Source: Spinellus fusiger (Eukaryota > Mucoromycota > Mucoromycetes > Mucorales > Phycomycetaceae). Taken from it: a DNA stretch of 64,000 nt. The stretch's first letter is position 1. Each line of letters begins with the position of its first letter. The translations under genes and the position numbers were made by a program. Shown here one piece after another: positions 24,234 to 35,999 of the stretch. The notes beneath the pieces were generated by a model. It was not told where the DNA came from and searched no databases. It was given only the letters and a program-made list of their open reading frames with translations. The DNA lies in assembly GCA_025094145.1 (NCBI GenBank), contig JALLLS010000130.1, positions 1 to 64,000 on the forward strand, in the 5' to 3' direction.

Positions 24234-24565
24234 ATGACAGCACTGGTAGGTGGCGTGCCATGACCCTACCTTAATGTATGTGTGTGTGTTTTTAGGAAGA
24301 ATGGACGGTTGCTGCTCCTTTTAGCGCACTCGTGTCTCCTGAACTGTACCCACTGTTGGCGTACATTAGTCTGTCAGGAGGCCTCTTGGCCACTGGCATG
24401 TATGTTGTGTAAGTTACTGTGTGTCTGTGGGATAGGATATTGATAGTGAATAGACAAGGCAATAAGACATCATTGAGGGAACAATTGCAAATGACACTTT
24501 TGGCTGCCCTGTTACTTGGATTTGGGACTATCTTCACGTCTATTTCTGTTGGCATTTATGTATAA
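24234..24565 (+). CDS. OST5: Oligosaccharyltransferase subunit Ost5/TMEM258
   Basis: A small ER membrane subunit of the oligosaccharyltransferase complex, which transfers the dolichol-linked glycan to Asn in nascent proteins. Three exons: 24234-24245 (only four codons, MTAL), 24296-24408 and 24454-24565. The 50- and 45-bp introns give 78 aa, matching the family length of about 79. Two transmembrane helices are evident: YPLLAYISLSGGLLATGMYV and LLAALLLGFGTIFTSISVG. The C-terminus SVGIYV is the family ending. The acceptor for exon 3 was chosen (gtgaatag) because it alone keeps the frame. The first exon ATG is supported by the match of TALEEWTVAAPF to the usual cytosolic N-terminus length. Confidence 0.88.
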
Positions 24566-24629
24566 AGTATAAGCTATATAAGAAAGAAGAGGAAGCTCTA
24601 TGGATAATAAACACTTGCTATAAATATAG

Positions 24630-24702
24630 CCATGTCTATGTCTATGTCTATGTCTATGTCTATGTCTACATCTACATCTACATCTACATCTATTCTTACT
24701 GC
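24630..24702 (+). repeat. Microsatellite (tctatg)n(tctaca)n
   Basis: About twelve hexamer units lie downstream of OST5; the unit changes from tctatg to tctaca midway. Confidence 0.95.
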
Positions 24703-25146
24703 TAGATCTGTTTCTATTTCTACTTCTTCTCATTTAAATGCTCTGGGCATTGTGCAATTCATAGAAAAGGTGTAGCTTAGTGTAGAGTGGATCCACTGTC
24801 CTTGGCAGTAGAATCTATCTTCTTCTCCCCCTTCCTTCCCCCTCATAGTGACTCTATACATGTCTATCATCGTCACTGTTGAGATACTTCATCCATTCTA
24901 TAGAATCAACAAAATAGTCACTCCACTCATTCTATACGCACCCAAGTACCAATGCAGTATATGCAGTATATGCATCGTTTATCAATAAACCCATTCAGTA
25001 CAATCAATAGCCACTGTCATTGTAGATGAAACGTGTTCTTTGTGGGCTAATTTTAAGCTGACAAGACGAATGTGACTGTTAAAATAAACTACATAAGTTC
25101 CTAGGTGCTTCTTCTTGCTATTCATTCTTGTTTGACTGTTCCACTA

Positions 25147-27536
25147 ATGAGTAATAGCAAAGCAATCTTGTTGCGAGTTCCAAAAGAGATGATTGGACGC
25201 ATTCATCGTGCGAAACAAAACGATGAGCGCGTCCATATTGACGTGAAGCATTCTGGGACAGTAGGTGACCTCCTAAAAAGAAAAGAAAAGAAAAAAGGAA
25301 ACTCATGATCACGTTGTCTTTTTCTATACAGAGCCTAGTCATAGGAAAAAGATCTTATGTTATGAAAGGAAGAAAAGCCGATCCCAACACCTATCTTTTC
25401 TCAAGTAACCAAGATGAGACAGCAGCCCATCGTGTAGGAGAAATATGCTATCAGGGAAGAGTGGAAGCACCCGTAGAACCAACACCACCCAAAGCCCCAG
25501 AACAAGCAGTCGTCTCAAAAAGAGGAAGAAATACAGAAGAAGAGGATAAAGTGGAGGGTCATGGTGATAAGAAACTCAAAAGAGCAGGAGCCAAACGGTC
25601 TACGTCTACACTCTCACCACTTCATGTATCTGCTCAAGGAGCCTCTCGCAGCAACAGTACAAGCAGCACCATTACTAAACCTCAGACGAACAAATCAACG
25701 TCTGTAGCTCCTCTGCCTACTACCAGTAAAGAAATTCTCCCGCCAAAATCCAAGGCACCCGCAAGAAGACTGAGTGCTACTGAATCCACTACTAAAAAGA
25801 CAACCTCATCAGATAGCAAAATGACCTCCTCCCAACTTGCCTTGAGAGAAGAAGTCATTCATTTATTAGCTGAAGATGCTAGAAGCACTCAGGGACTTAC
25901 CAGAAAACTCGCTGTCAGTAGCTCTACTCTTATTCCTATATTGAAAAAGGTGATTGGTAAACTAAAGATGTCAATAATGATGTAAAGCTAATGTCTGTAT
26001 ATTTATTATAGGTGGCAATGTCTACGAATGGTATTTGGTACTTAATACCAGAAATGCATAAGGAATTAAAGATTTGGAGCTGGCCCGGTTATGATGAGAA
26101 AACAAGACGCGCTGTTATCCGCATTACTCAAGAGATGTATGATAAATGTATGAAGCTACCAATAGATGCACCAGAAAGAGCCAACCTTATTCCTCCACCT
26201 ACACGACGTCTTTCTCAGCCAACAACAACTCAAAGAAGGCCAAGCAGCAACCTTTCACCTACAAGAGAAAGAGAGACAAGCAGTAGCTCCAAAAAGAGAG
26301 AGAGAAGCAAAGATGAAGAAAGTAAACACTCTTCTTCGGCATCTCATCGAGACTCAGATACATTGGAAACATCATCTCATAAGATCACAAGAAAACTGCA
26401 AAGAGTGGAAACACCCACCAGATCTAGGCTTCAGTCACCTATTAACAAACCCCGAAAAGAGAATGAATCTAAACCAGTACGTTCTCTGTCACCTGTGGTT
26501 AGGAAGCCATATACCGAGAGAAAACCAGTAGTACCTTTTTCCTCGTCGTCTTCTTCGCTAACAGTGTCAAAACCCAAGTACAATGACAGTAGAACATCTT
26601 CTGGAACTATACCCTCTCATTCAAAAACACCTATACCAACAGGAACACCCAACAGTTCTAATTCAACTATCATATCCTCAACTCATAATGTATCTTCTAG
26701 GCCAACAAATAATACAGATAGCCGATCTAAAGTGTCTTCAAAAGAAAATAATATCTCCAATGTAAAACCTACTACAACTAAATCAGTGGTAGTGACAGCA
26801 CCTACATCTCTTCCACCAGCAACAGCACCACCTCCATCTTCATCAACACCCTCACCACCGCCTCTTCCACCACCACCTCCTCCTTCTCCTCCCCCTCCCC
26901 CTCCTCCTCCACCTAGCACAACAATAGCATCACCACCACCACCTCCTCTTCCCACTACTACAATTACTACAACTACTACAACTACCACACCACTTACTCC
27001 TCCACCTCCTCCACCTCCAAAACAGGCCGGGAAAAGCCTGGTTTCTCATGGAAAACAAAACGATGGTAAATACTTGTTTTCTCTTTTATCTATAAAAGGC
27101 AAGACTTGTTTGTGTGTTAATTTTTTTTATATACCTATCCATAGATGAGAATACCAATGAGGGAACTCATGACTCTTTTCCTACCCCTTACCGTGTGCCT
27201 TCGATAAAAAATTCTGAACAATTCTCTAAACTCTGTCATGAATACAATACTGCACAAGAAGAACTTATAGGCCTTAAAGAAAGCATCGACAATGAGGGAC
27301 AAATTATCAGTGACTTGGTGAAGAAAGAAATCTCACCGAACTCTACAGTAGAAGATGTCTCTGTAGAGTTAAAACAGTCTTTCGAGAACCTTGGTGGACA
27401 TCCAGATGACTGGGTCTATGTCATCTACGCTATCAAGCGGCTGCATTATTTGAGCCAGAAAATTAAAGTCCTTTACCCCCATTTAGAAAGAGCCTACCGC
27501 CGACAAGGATATTCTATTCCTAAAGATACCCTCTAG
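25147..27536 (+). CDS. ELL: ELL-family RNA polymerase II elongation factor
   Basis: A nuclear factor that suppresses Pol II pausing. Exons are 25147-25260, 25332-25949, 26012-27065 and 27145-27536 (introns 71, 62 and 79 bp), giving about 725 aa. The N-terminal ELL domain is split over exons 1-3. It runs from MSNSKAILLRVPKEM through VIGKRSYVMKGRK to a winged-helix-like part (LREEVIHLLAEDARSTQGLT) and LIPEMHKELKIWSWPGYDE. A long Ser/Thr/Lys-rich disordered middle follows. It includes a proline tract of about 60 residues interrupted by Thr runs (about 595-660). The C-terminal occludin/ELL domain (about 610-725, mostly exon 4) reads YRVPSIKNSEQFSKLCHEYN, then DWVYVIYAIKRLHYLSQKIK. The domain pair at both ends makes the assignment strong. 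Exon 2's donor is gtgatt, weaker than most in this window. Confidence 0.92.
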
Positions 27537-30500
27537 AAGAAGAAAAGGTGTGCTTCTTTACCTATGTTTCTTTTACTCTTGTTTCTTTTATTGTATTTCT
27601 TTTATATATATATATATATATGTCTTTTCTTTCTCTTCTCATGTACTCTTTACCATTTCTCATTTACCATTGTTTAAAAATCATAAAACCCATCGTATTT
27701 TTTTTTTTAAAAAAAAAAAAGTTAATACAAGCCTATCTAATACTATTAAAGATGGTCAATACATGAAATAAGATAGCTTTGGGTCAATAGCTGAGAAAGA
27801 AAACAATAAAAGTATAGTTATAATGATAAGTGGAAGAGGGTGGGGTTAATACAAACTAATTCTGAATAATCTCTCTCCTAAAGAGAGAGATCTTTATGAG
27901 ATAGTAATAATCTGATTTACAAGTGAATGCATTGAATAGTTGAATGGAAAAGGCATAACACACCACAAACAGTTTATCCTTGCTTTGAAGGAATTACACT
28001 GTCTCTATTTCTATCATTGTCTCTCTTGTAATCTTTGTTGATAATGAATGACAGGAATATAGATTTGACTGTCATATTAGAAAGATGTAGAAATAAAATG
28101 TTTATTTTAATTCTAAATAAACATACTCATTGAATTTTTTCAATCTCACTACCAAGAACTACTTTTTTCTCTCAATGTGTTATTTTAACGGTATATACTT
28201 CTTATATATATATATATATATATATATTATATCAATGAAACCATCAGGTATTGGCACTGTATAGAAACACCAGCTACTTATCTTAACTATACCAACAGTA
28301 ACACGTACGATAAATTATTCAGATACACTTGCAGAAAATATTTAATTCTCTATGCTATTGATACGTGGTGAGATTGGCTGTGTGGCGCTCACGTTCAGAA
28401 AATAGTAAGATAGAAAAAGAGTAAATAGAACAATAACAATGACTTAATTAATCGATCAAGTCAAAGCTATATAATAAAAATATAGATATGATCAAGGGTC
28501 AATATATATAAAAGAATACATGTACAATATTAAAAATAGCTTGGTCAAAGGATAAAAATAAGTAACAAAAATGAGAATAAGGGGAACAATAAACAATTAA
28601 CGATAACAGTCAGTAAGTTCAATATTTCACTCAGGACAATATCACAGGACACTGAACTCGAATACATATTAAAATACAAATAGAATAAGAACAAAAGAAA
28701 TATGTCTTTAGACAAGTAAAGACGATGTTTATTTCATTGAATTATCCTAGATATTTATACATTTTTCTTATCAATTGAATTAATAACAATTGCCTGGACT
28801 GATGGCCTTTAAAAACTATTTCCGAGAGAACGAAAAAAGAATAGAAAGATAAAATTACAACAGGGTTGTCAATAAAGAATATTAATAATAATAAAAGATA
28901 AAAAAATAGCCGAAGATAGGGGGGTGTTTGATGGAAAAATGGAAATGAAAAGAGAACAACAGTAATGGTAGTTTGTCTGAATCAAATTACTAAGTAGAAA
29001 AGTAAGTAGAAAAATATAAGGGTATCTAAATAAGATAAGTTATCCATAAAGGTAATATATGTAATGATAACTTGGTGTGTTGCTGGAAGACCATTCTCTC
29101 ACGCTTCACTATTGATACTTCTTTATTTATCATATATTTATTTATCATATTAATTGTATCATATTAATTGTATCAAATGTACTCTGTCTGCTATATTTTA
29201 TTCTTACAGCAGAATAAAAGTATATAAGCTATAAAATATTGAATAATAAACATCATCTGAATTTGATCTTTTATTATTAAACGTAGCATCCATTACTTGA
29301 ATAATCCTCTAGTCTATGAGCTTGTCATTTTTCTTGTGAAATTTGGAAATCATACTTGCCATCTATTTTATGTTTTATTTTTTATCTTGTGTTTTATTCA
29401 ATGACCATTCACTTTTTTCATGTAATATTTTTTTTTCCTTTTGAATGTGTACATTACACATTCAAAACTCAACATGTATTACTAATAACTTATTAAGATG
29501 AGAGACATATAGTTAATAGACATGATACTTATTGAATCAGTGTCATTTAATTTTAATCACTTGTTTGCTTAAACCGATGAAAAGAAAGGAAAATCCTATT
29601 TTAAATGATAGTACTATATTAAATATATAATGATAGAAAATACACTGATACTGTCTATAGTCTTGATAATTGTAAAATATACTGATAAAGACCGTGAATG
29701 AATTTAATAGTGGATTATATGTAGTCTGGTGTCTTTTAATAACTAGTTAGTAGGCTACTGATTATTCTTGCTGATTCATAATAAATAAATCATCAGTTGA
29801 ATAGAAAATATATATCTTGCACGCTTGATTGTCAATGTCACCAGTAAACAGTATACGATCAAATTCAAACAACAGACTTACTCATATTGAAGGAATCGCT
29901 TGAAATATTCTCTCAAACAAAAGGCTTGATGGAAAGCTTTCTTTTGATGGTTAATTTAGCATGGTAATTACTATTACTCGTTTTGTTGTTGTTATGTCCA
30001 CTTGGCTCGAAGCAGAAGACAAAGAGAAGATAAAAGGGTAAATATCAATTTTACTCAATCAAAGGACTTTTTTTTCTATAGACAGCTGAAATATCAATAT
30101 GTTATTTTACCCCCTAGAAAAGAGACGGTAGGCTAAAAAGAAAATGTATTTTGTAGTTTAGATCGCCTTTTTATAGTTAGATTTGCGAGTGTACGAGTAT
30201 AGGATTTGGCCCTGAAAGTATCTTTTTCTTATTGATCTTTTGCATCAGCTGCCTTCAAAATACATAACCATAACAGGGATTATTTATACTATTTGAAGAC
30301 AGAATGAATCCAATGGATCTGTGATATAGCCAAGGCTGTAGTATGGATGGTCGATGTTTTGCCATACATACACAGCATTGGAGGTACATGAGATATAAGT
30401 AGCTCTAGCTAACAACACAAGGAAACAGTGTATAAAAACCATATAATAAAAAAAAATCAATTAAATATCAACTTTTTTTGTTTACGTTAAGTATCGCTGG

Positions 30501-31642
30501 GACTTTTTAGAAAAGCATTGGTTGCTTAAAGAACAGCTGCCTAGTTTCTCGTTATGCTCAAATCGTGTGCTATGTCCCCACTCCCTTACCCCTAGGATTT
30601 TCTTAAACCAGCCTTTGTGCCAAAACTCTATTTCGTCGTCTCTGCTAGAGACCGAGCTACTAACAACTCATCTCTCTAGTAGTCCTTCTGATAAACTTAG
30701 TGTCCTTTATTAAATATTAACTTAACTTAAACAGTAGTGAATTAATATAGGTATATCTATAATGGATGAGTGTATGATGTGATGTAATGTAATATAATAA
30801 GCAAAAAATATCAACACTGCTATTGGTTCAAAAGGAGACTCCAAGTATACAGTCGGAGTGTTGTCTATAATCCTTCACAGAGTGTCAAAAGCTGCTATTT
30901 ATCAAAGTTACCATGCATTAAATATTTCTTCTTAGCTTTCGGTGTAATTTTTTTTTAAAAAAAAATCCGTTTAATATATTAAATACCTAAACTTAAATAA
31001 TAGAGAATCAATCATTGAGATAAAAATGGTGCTTTTGATAGTAATAATGAAATCGGCGAAGAAATAATTTGCATTAATACAAATCTACAGAAAACTCGCC
31101 TGCTCTATTATTACGGGTTTTGGAATAAATAGACATTAATACTCCGTTGATTTTCCTATAGTGTAACTATTCTTGTTTGTCAAAACATATCTCAAAACAT
31201 AATAAACAATAAACAATGAATGAAGTAGAGATTTTATATTATATATTTATTTATAAAGTTTAATGAAGAATAAATAAAGGATTATCAGCTAAGAAATATT
31301 ATTAACTGTTGCTACTGATCTTGGCATCAACGACGGCTTTACAGCTCACACTAAAGTTACTGAATTGGGTTCATGTAAGAGTTCTGAGGACATATATCCT
31401 CTAACGATCATTCCTCTTTTTGTTTATTAAACATGTTTTTATTATGGACAGTATGGCCGATTATTTAAAATACACTATCTATACTATTATACAGCCACAC
31501 AAAATCAGTAAGTATACAACCCCATGATTTATACATTTTTAAATATGATTCATCTTTTTCCTACCACAGAATCACATTCCATTCATCAATCTCAAATTTC
31601 AAAGGCTTCATCTTCAACTATAAACTCTATAGTTTATATATA
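27537..31642. other. Gene desert, very AT-rich
   Basis: About 4.1 kb without a supportable gene or RNA. It contains (ta)n tracts at 27606-27622 and 28204-28228, facing poly-T/poly-A tracts near 27700 and 30950, and one TATA/AATAAA module on the minus strand (28729-28760). At 31487-31522 there is a TIR-like stretch tacagccacacaaaatcagt. Open frames are short and without motifs. This marks the transition from the gene-rich to the transposon-rich part of the window. Confidence 0.6.
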
Positions 31643-32975
31643 TACAGTGGCTTTCAAAATAATAATGGACTTTTTTCATGTCCCGGTATAATTCTGTAAT
31701 AGGAAATACTTATTCTTTATCATAAAAACATACATTAAACACACAGTAGAGACTTGAAAATTGGATGAAGTATAAAGAAGGTCAACAGGATAATAAATAA
31801 AAATTTATTGGGTGGAAAATCTTAATATTTGGTGCTTCCACCCTTGGCCTCAATGACAGCCCTACATCTCCGATGCATGCTGCTGATGAGAGTGTCTGTG
31901 GTGTCCTTGGGAATTTCTTCCCATTCTTCCAACAGAAGTACCTCCAAATCCTGAAGGGAGCTTTCTGGGGTCATTCTCTTCCTGATGGCCCTGTCAAGCA
32001 CCTCCCAAAGATGCTCTATGGGGTTGAGGTCGGGGCTTTGCGATGGCTACGCCTCCATAGTGGCAATGGTCTCTTGTGCCTTCCACAACTTGGACTCCTT
32101 GCTCTTGTGGCATCTGGCATTGTCTTCCTGAAGAACGTAATCGATCTCTGGATTCAGTGCCTTGAGTCGGGCCAGCTCAGGGCAGTATTCCTTCTTTAAG
32201 ATCTCAATGTATCTTTCACTGTCTATATCGCCCTTCACAGGCGCCAATCTCCCGACACCTTCACCAGAGAAAGATCCCCACACCATCACGCTGCCACCTC
32301 CAAACTTCATGGTGGGCTTGACGTTCTTTGGGAGCAGTCCCTCATTAACTTTTCGCACCACCCTGGTACGGTTGTTAGTGGTGACCAACTGGTATCTGGA
32401 CTCATTAGACCAGATGACCATCTTCCAGTCGTTTTCGGTCCAGTGGAGGTGGGCCTTAGCCCAAGCAAGCCTCAGCTTCTTGACCACCCTGCAAGAAAAC
32501 AGGCTAAGCTTCATCATTTTTCTAAAAGTGCTCATGCACACTTTGGTGGCCATCTGCTTGCAAAACTGATCCATTGTCTGGAATGAATCCCTTCCCACTT
32601 CGCGACTGACCTCTCTCTCTTCCCTCTCCTTCAGAATGGGCTTGCGCCCAGTGCTCTTCTTGGCCTTGAAACAGCCAGTTTCCTTATATCTCTTTACGAT
32701 AAGGGAAACAGACTGCTTACTAACTCCAAACCTAACAGAAATGGCAGCCTGGCTGGTCCCATTTACGGTGGCCTTGTGAGCAATGAGGCATCGAGTGAGT
32801 TCATCGATATTCTTCTTTCTGTTCCCAAGAGGTCTCATGGGTTGTTCGGTGGTGTTAGATGGGGTAGACATTATGATGGAAAATTGATAAATAAAGAATG
32901 TTTAATAAAAAAAATTCAAGGCTAAAATTTAGGTCTGAATCTGAAATGTCCATTGTTTTATTGAAAGCCACTGTA
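31643..32975 (-). mobile_element. Tc1/mariner element with intact-looking TIRs
   Basis: The ends are tacagtggctttcaaaataa (left) and its near inverse tacagtggctttcaataaaa (right, minus strand). Both are flanked by TA in a tatata context, as expected for Tc1/mariner insertion into TA. The length is 1333 bp. It carries one transposase gene on the minus strand (31822-32871). Confidence 0.9.
31822..32871 (-). pseudogene. Tc1-type DDE transposase with one premature stop
   Basis: The frame is 349 codons long, the usual Tc1 size, and is broken only by TAG at codon 275 (32047-32049). The stop precedes PSQSPDLNPIEHLW, where the family normally has a Trp, so TGG to TAG is the simplest explanation. The N-terminal helix-turn-helix region (about 25-70) reads SQAAISVRFGVSKQSVSLIV. 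The GSVMVWGSFSG motif and LQEDNARCH (second catalytic Asp) are present. At the first catalytic Asp the sequence reads VIWSNESRY, with Asn in place of Asp. Two independent lesions therefore predict an inactive enzyme, although the rest is well preserved and the element may be young. Confidence 0.9.
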
Positions 32976-33479
32976 TATATAAAACCCAACGCCGCCATAG
33001 AGTGCAAAGACTCCTTCAGCAACAGACGCTGTATCCTCACCTCCTCCGATCTCTCCTCTACCACTCATTCTTAACCTGTTTAGCAAAGCCAGAAGCTGCT
33101 AGTGTAGTTGCTGTATTTGTATCCTCGGGATTGTCCGAGTTGCTCTAAGTATCCCTCGTTAGATTTCGAATTATCACAGGATGACGGTTATCTTTTTGGT
33201 GTCCTGGTTTCCTTGCTGACTTTATGGCCTTTTGGATGTCTATTCATAATTCTCATTTACCATCTTTTTATTTATTTATTTTTTCATTATTTCCCCCTCA
33301 TTTGAGGTTTTATATTCTCTTTTCTTTCTGTTTCCTCTCTCTTTACATTCTTTTTTTCACTTATGTATTTGAAGTGTTTCTATGTTTATTCTTATTATTT
33401 TTTTAAAAGTTTTCATAGGGTGGCCAATATGCCCAATGTGCGAACAGCAACCAACACTCAGAAATAAAAATACTTTGAA

Positions 33480-34477
33480 CTGTTATATAAAAGCTTGAGG
33501 GAAAAGATTAGTATGGTGTTTACTGGCTTAAAAGAAAAGTACTCTATGGGTAGCATTTCAAAGGTCATTGGCATTAGCAAGACTACTGATACACATGTAT
33601 CGAATCCTAGTTCTGGTGCACCAAAAAAAAACTCAATGAGATAGACCTCAGACGACGTGACCATTCTAAAAGATAACCCATTTGCCTCCTATAACTATAT
33701 AAATTTGGAATTAAATCACATTAGATAACCATCTGTAGAGCATCACTCATCAAATATATACATCAGATTGGGTATGGATCTTATTTTAAGGCACACAAGC
33801 CAAGGTTATATGAAGGAAACATGAAGAAAAAGGCTTCTTTGGGCAAAGGAACAAGTCAATTAGACCCTTGAGAACTGGAGACATGTTGTATGGTCTGATG
33901 AGTCACGGTTTGAAGTAGAGGGTTACTTAGGGAGAAACCAGAGTGATTCAAAAGATTTGAGAAAGATACAAGGCTGCTCATAGTGTACTTACAACCAAAT
34001 GAAGGGAAAGGTAGCATAATGATTTGGAGATATTTCTGGGCTGGTGGATTTGGGTCTTTGGTCTTTGTTGATGGCAGTGTAATTCAGGACATATATGTCA
34101 ATATTTTGGCAAAAAACTCTCTGTCATGGTTCATTGAATTGAATGAGAAAAATGGTAGGAACTTTATATTCCAAGAAGATGAGGCTAGCTGCCATACAGG
34201 TGGCTATACAACATGGTGGAAAACACACATGTAATTAGGCGTTTTGATTAATGTCCTGCCCAAAGTCCTGATATCAACCCTATCGAACATCTCTGGAGCT
34301 GTCTTGATAAGCTTATCAATAACAAGAGGGACAGTATCAAAAATATCGATGAGCACAAGACAGCTTTAGAAGGAGCTTGGCGAGATGCCCATGTTGATCT
34401 TGCCGAACGTTTAGTTGACTCAATGAAGGATCACTGCCAGGCACTTATTGATGCCAAAGCTAGTTCAACAAAATGTT
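33480..34477 (+). pseudogene. Decayed Tc1-like transposase relic
   Basis: Fragments in shifting frames match the Tc1 plan. A KYSMGSISKVIGISKTT-like N-terminal piece is followed by VVWSDESRFEVEGY near 33885. Then comes GKGSIMIWRYFWAGGFGSL with FQEDEASCHTG (33983-34234). Another frame reads SPDINPIEHLW (near 34270) and ends ...LIDAKASSTKC. Multiple stops and frameshifts are present. No clear terminal repeats remain; the next Tc1 copy starts 16 bp after its end. Confidence 0.75.
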
Positions 34478-35999
34478 AAATAAAACTTATAAATACAGTC
34501 CCATGTAATAAGTGACTAGACAAAAGATAAATTTCTATTTTTTTATTCTTCAAAAACAAAATAGAGGTCTTTTCTTTTCTTTTCTTTTCTTTTATAACTT
34601 ATTCAAAAGATGACTTCAATAAATAAATAAATAAATAAAGATCAGCCAACTCTTAGCCAAGAACATGAAGATAGTCCTATCAAAAGAAGAGATAATGATA
34701 TGTTTATTAGAGGTCAAATCATAGGACAATGGAAAAAAAACATGCTACTTATCAAGAGATTGCTGACAATCTTGACATCCCAAAGAGCACAGTGGGCAAT
34801 ATCGTCTTATTGTATAAAAATAAAGGCATAAATTGACCCAAACTGCGTACAGGAAGACCTGAAGAGGTGTCATCTACTTCAAAGCTGGCTATTTTCTTTT
34901 GTCTATTTGCAGAAACTCTATGCAAACAATTGCATATCATTTGAAATAATATGAATGATGCAGGTGTGAATGTTTGCCGTAGGGCATTTTTAAAATAAAT
35001 AAATGAACTCAGTTTATTTTCATGCTCACCATCAAGAAAACCTGGTATGACACTCACTTACAAGCAAAGACGATTGGAATGGTGTAAAAACAAGACTGAT
35101 TGGCCAGTGGAGAGGTGGAGTAACGTCGTTTGGTCTGATGAATCCCGTTTTACAGTTGTGGGCAATGATAAAGGGACTAGATTAATCAGGAAAAAAAGAT
35201 GAAAGGTATGAGGAGCATCATACGCAAAGAACATACAAGTATGGCAAGGGTTCAGTCATGGTGTGGGGTTGCTTTTGGCGTGGAGGTGTAGGACCTCTTG
35301 TATTCTTGGAGGGATCAGTTAATCAAGACAAATATGTCAATGTACTTGCCAAATATTTTCTTCCCTGGTTCCAAAAATTGCAAGAGAACCTCAATGAGAC
35401 CATCCTCTTTCAAAAAGACGGCGCTCCTTGCCACACAGGAACATAGAGTAGATGGTACAAACAAAAGAGATGTATGATCAGATGTTTTGATTTTTGGCCT
35501 GCACAAAGTCCAGATCTAAACCCAATTGAGCATATCTGAGCTTATCTTGAAAAGAAGATCGAGTCGCATCAAACAAGCATAACCAATGCAAAACGGTTTG
35601 AACGATGGTTGTGTAGTGAATGAGAGAAGATCCCAAATGAATTTCTGGGAAGCTTAGTGGATAGTATGCCAAAGAGGTGCTCCGCTGTGATGAAGAATAA
35701 GGGCTATGCTACAAAGTACTGAGCAATACATTTATGATGAGGATGTAGACAATCATCTAAAGAACAACTACTTCAGATTTTGTGTTATTCCATGAACCTT
35801 TTATTATGAACATCTTAGACTGATAGATATGCCTTTAATGTTTTTTTTTTTTTTGTATGGAGCCTCTGGCTCTGAGTTTATTTGGTGATAATCTTTTTTT
35901 TAGGGAGGAAAAGAGAGTCACAACTTGTTTTTGGCTTTTCTAATTTTCTATTGTTTTTCTAATTAAGTATTTTTTTTTTAACAGGGTGAGAGCACTGTG

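Noticed and set aside
27548..27771. Two overlapping 72-73-codon frames
   Set aside because: Made of T-rich and (ta)n sequence following the ELL stop.
34752..35057. 101-codon minus-strand frame, repeated identically at 42982-43287
   Set aside because: Antisense of the dead Tc1 transposase; identical only because the Tc1 copies are identical.
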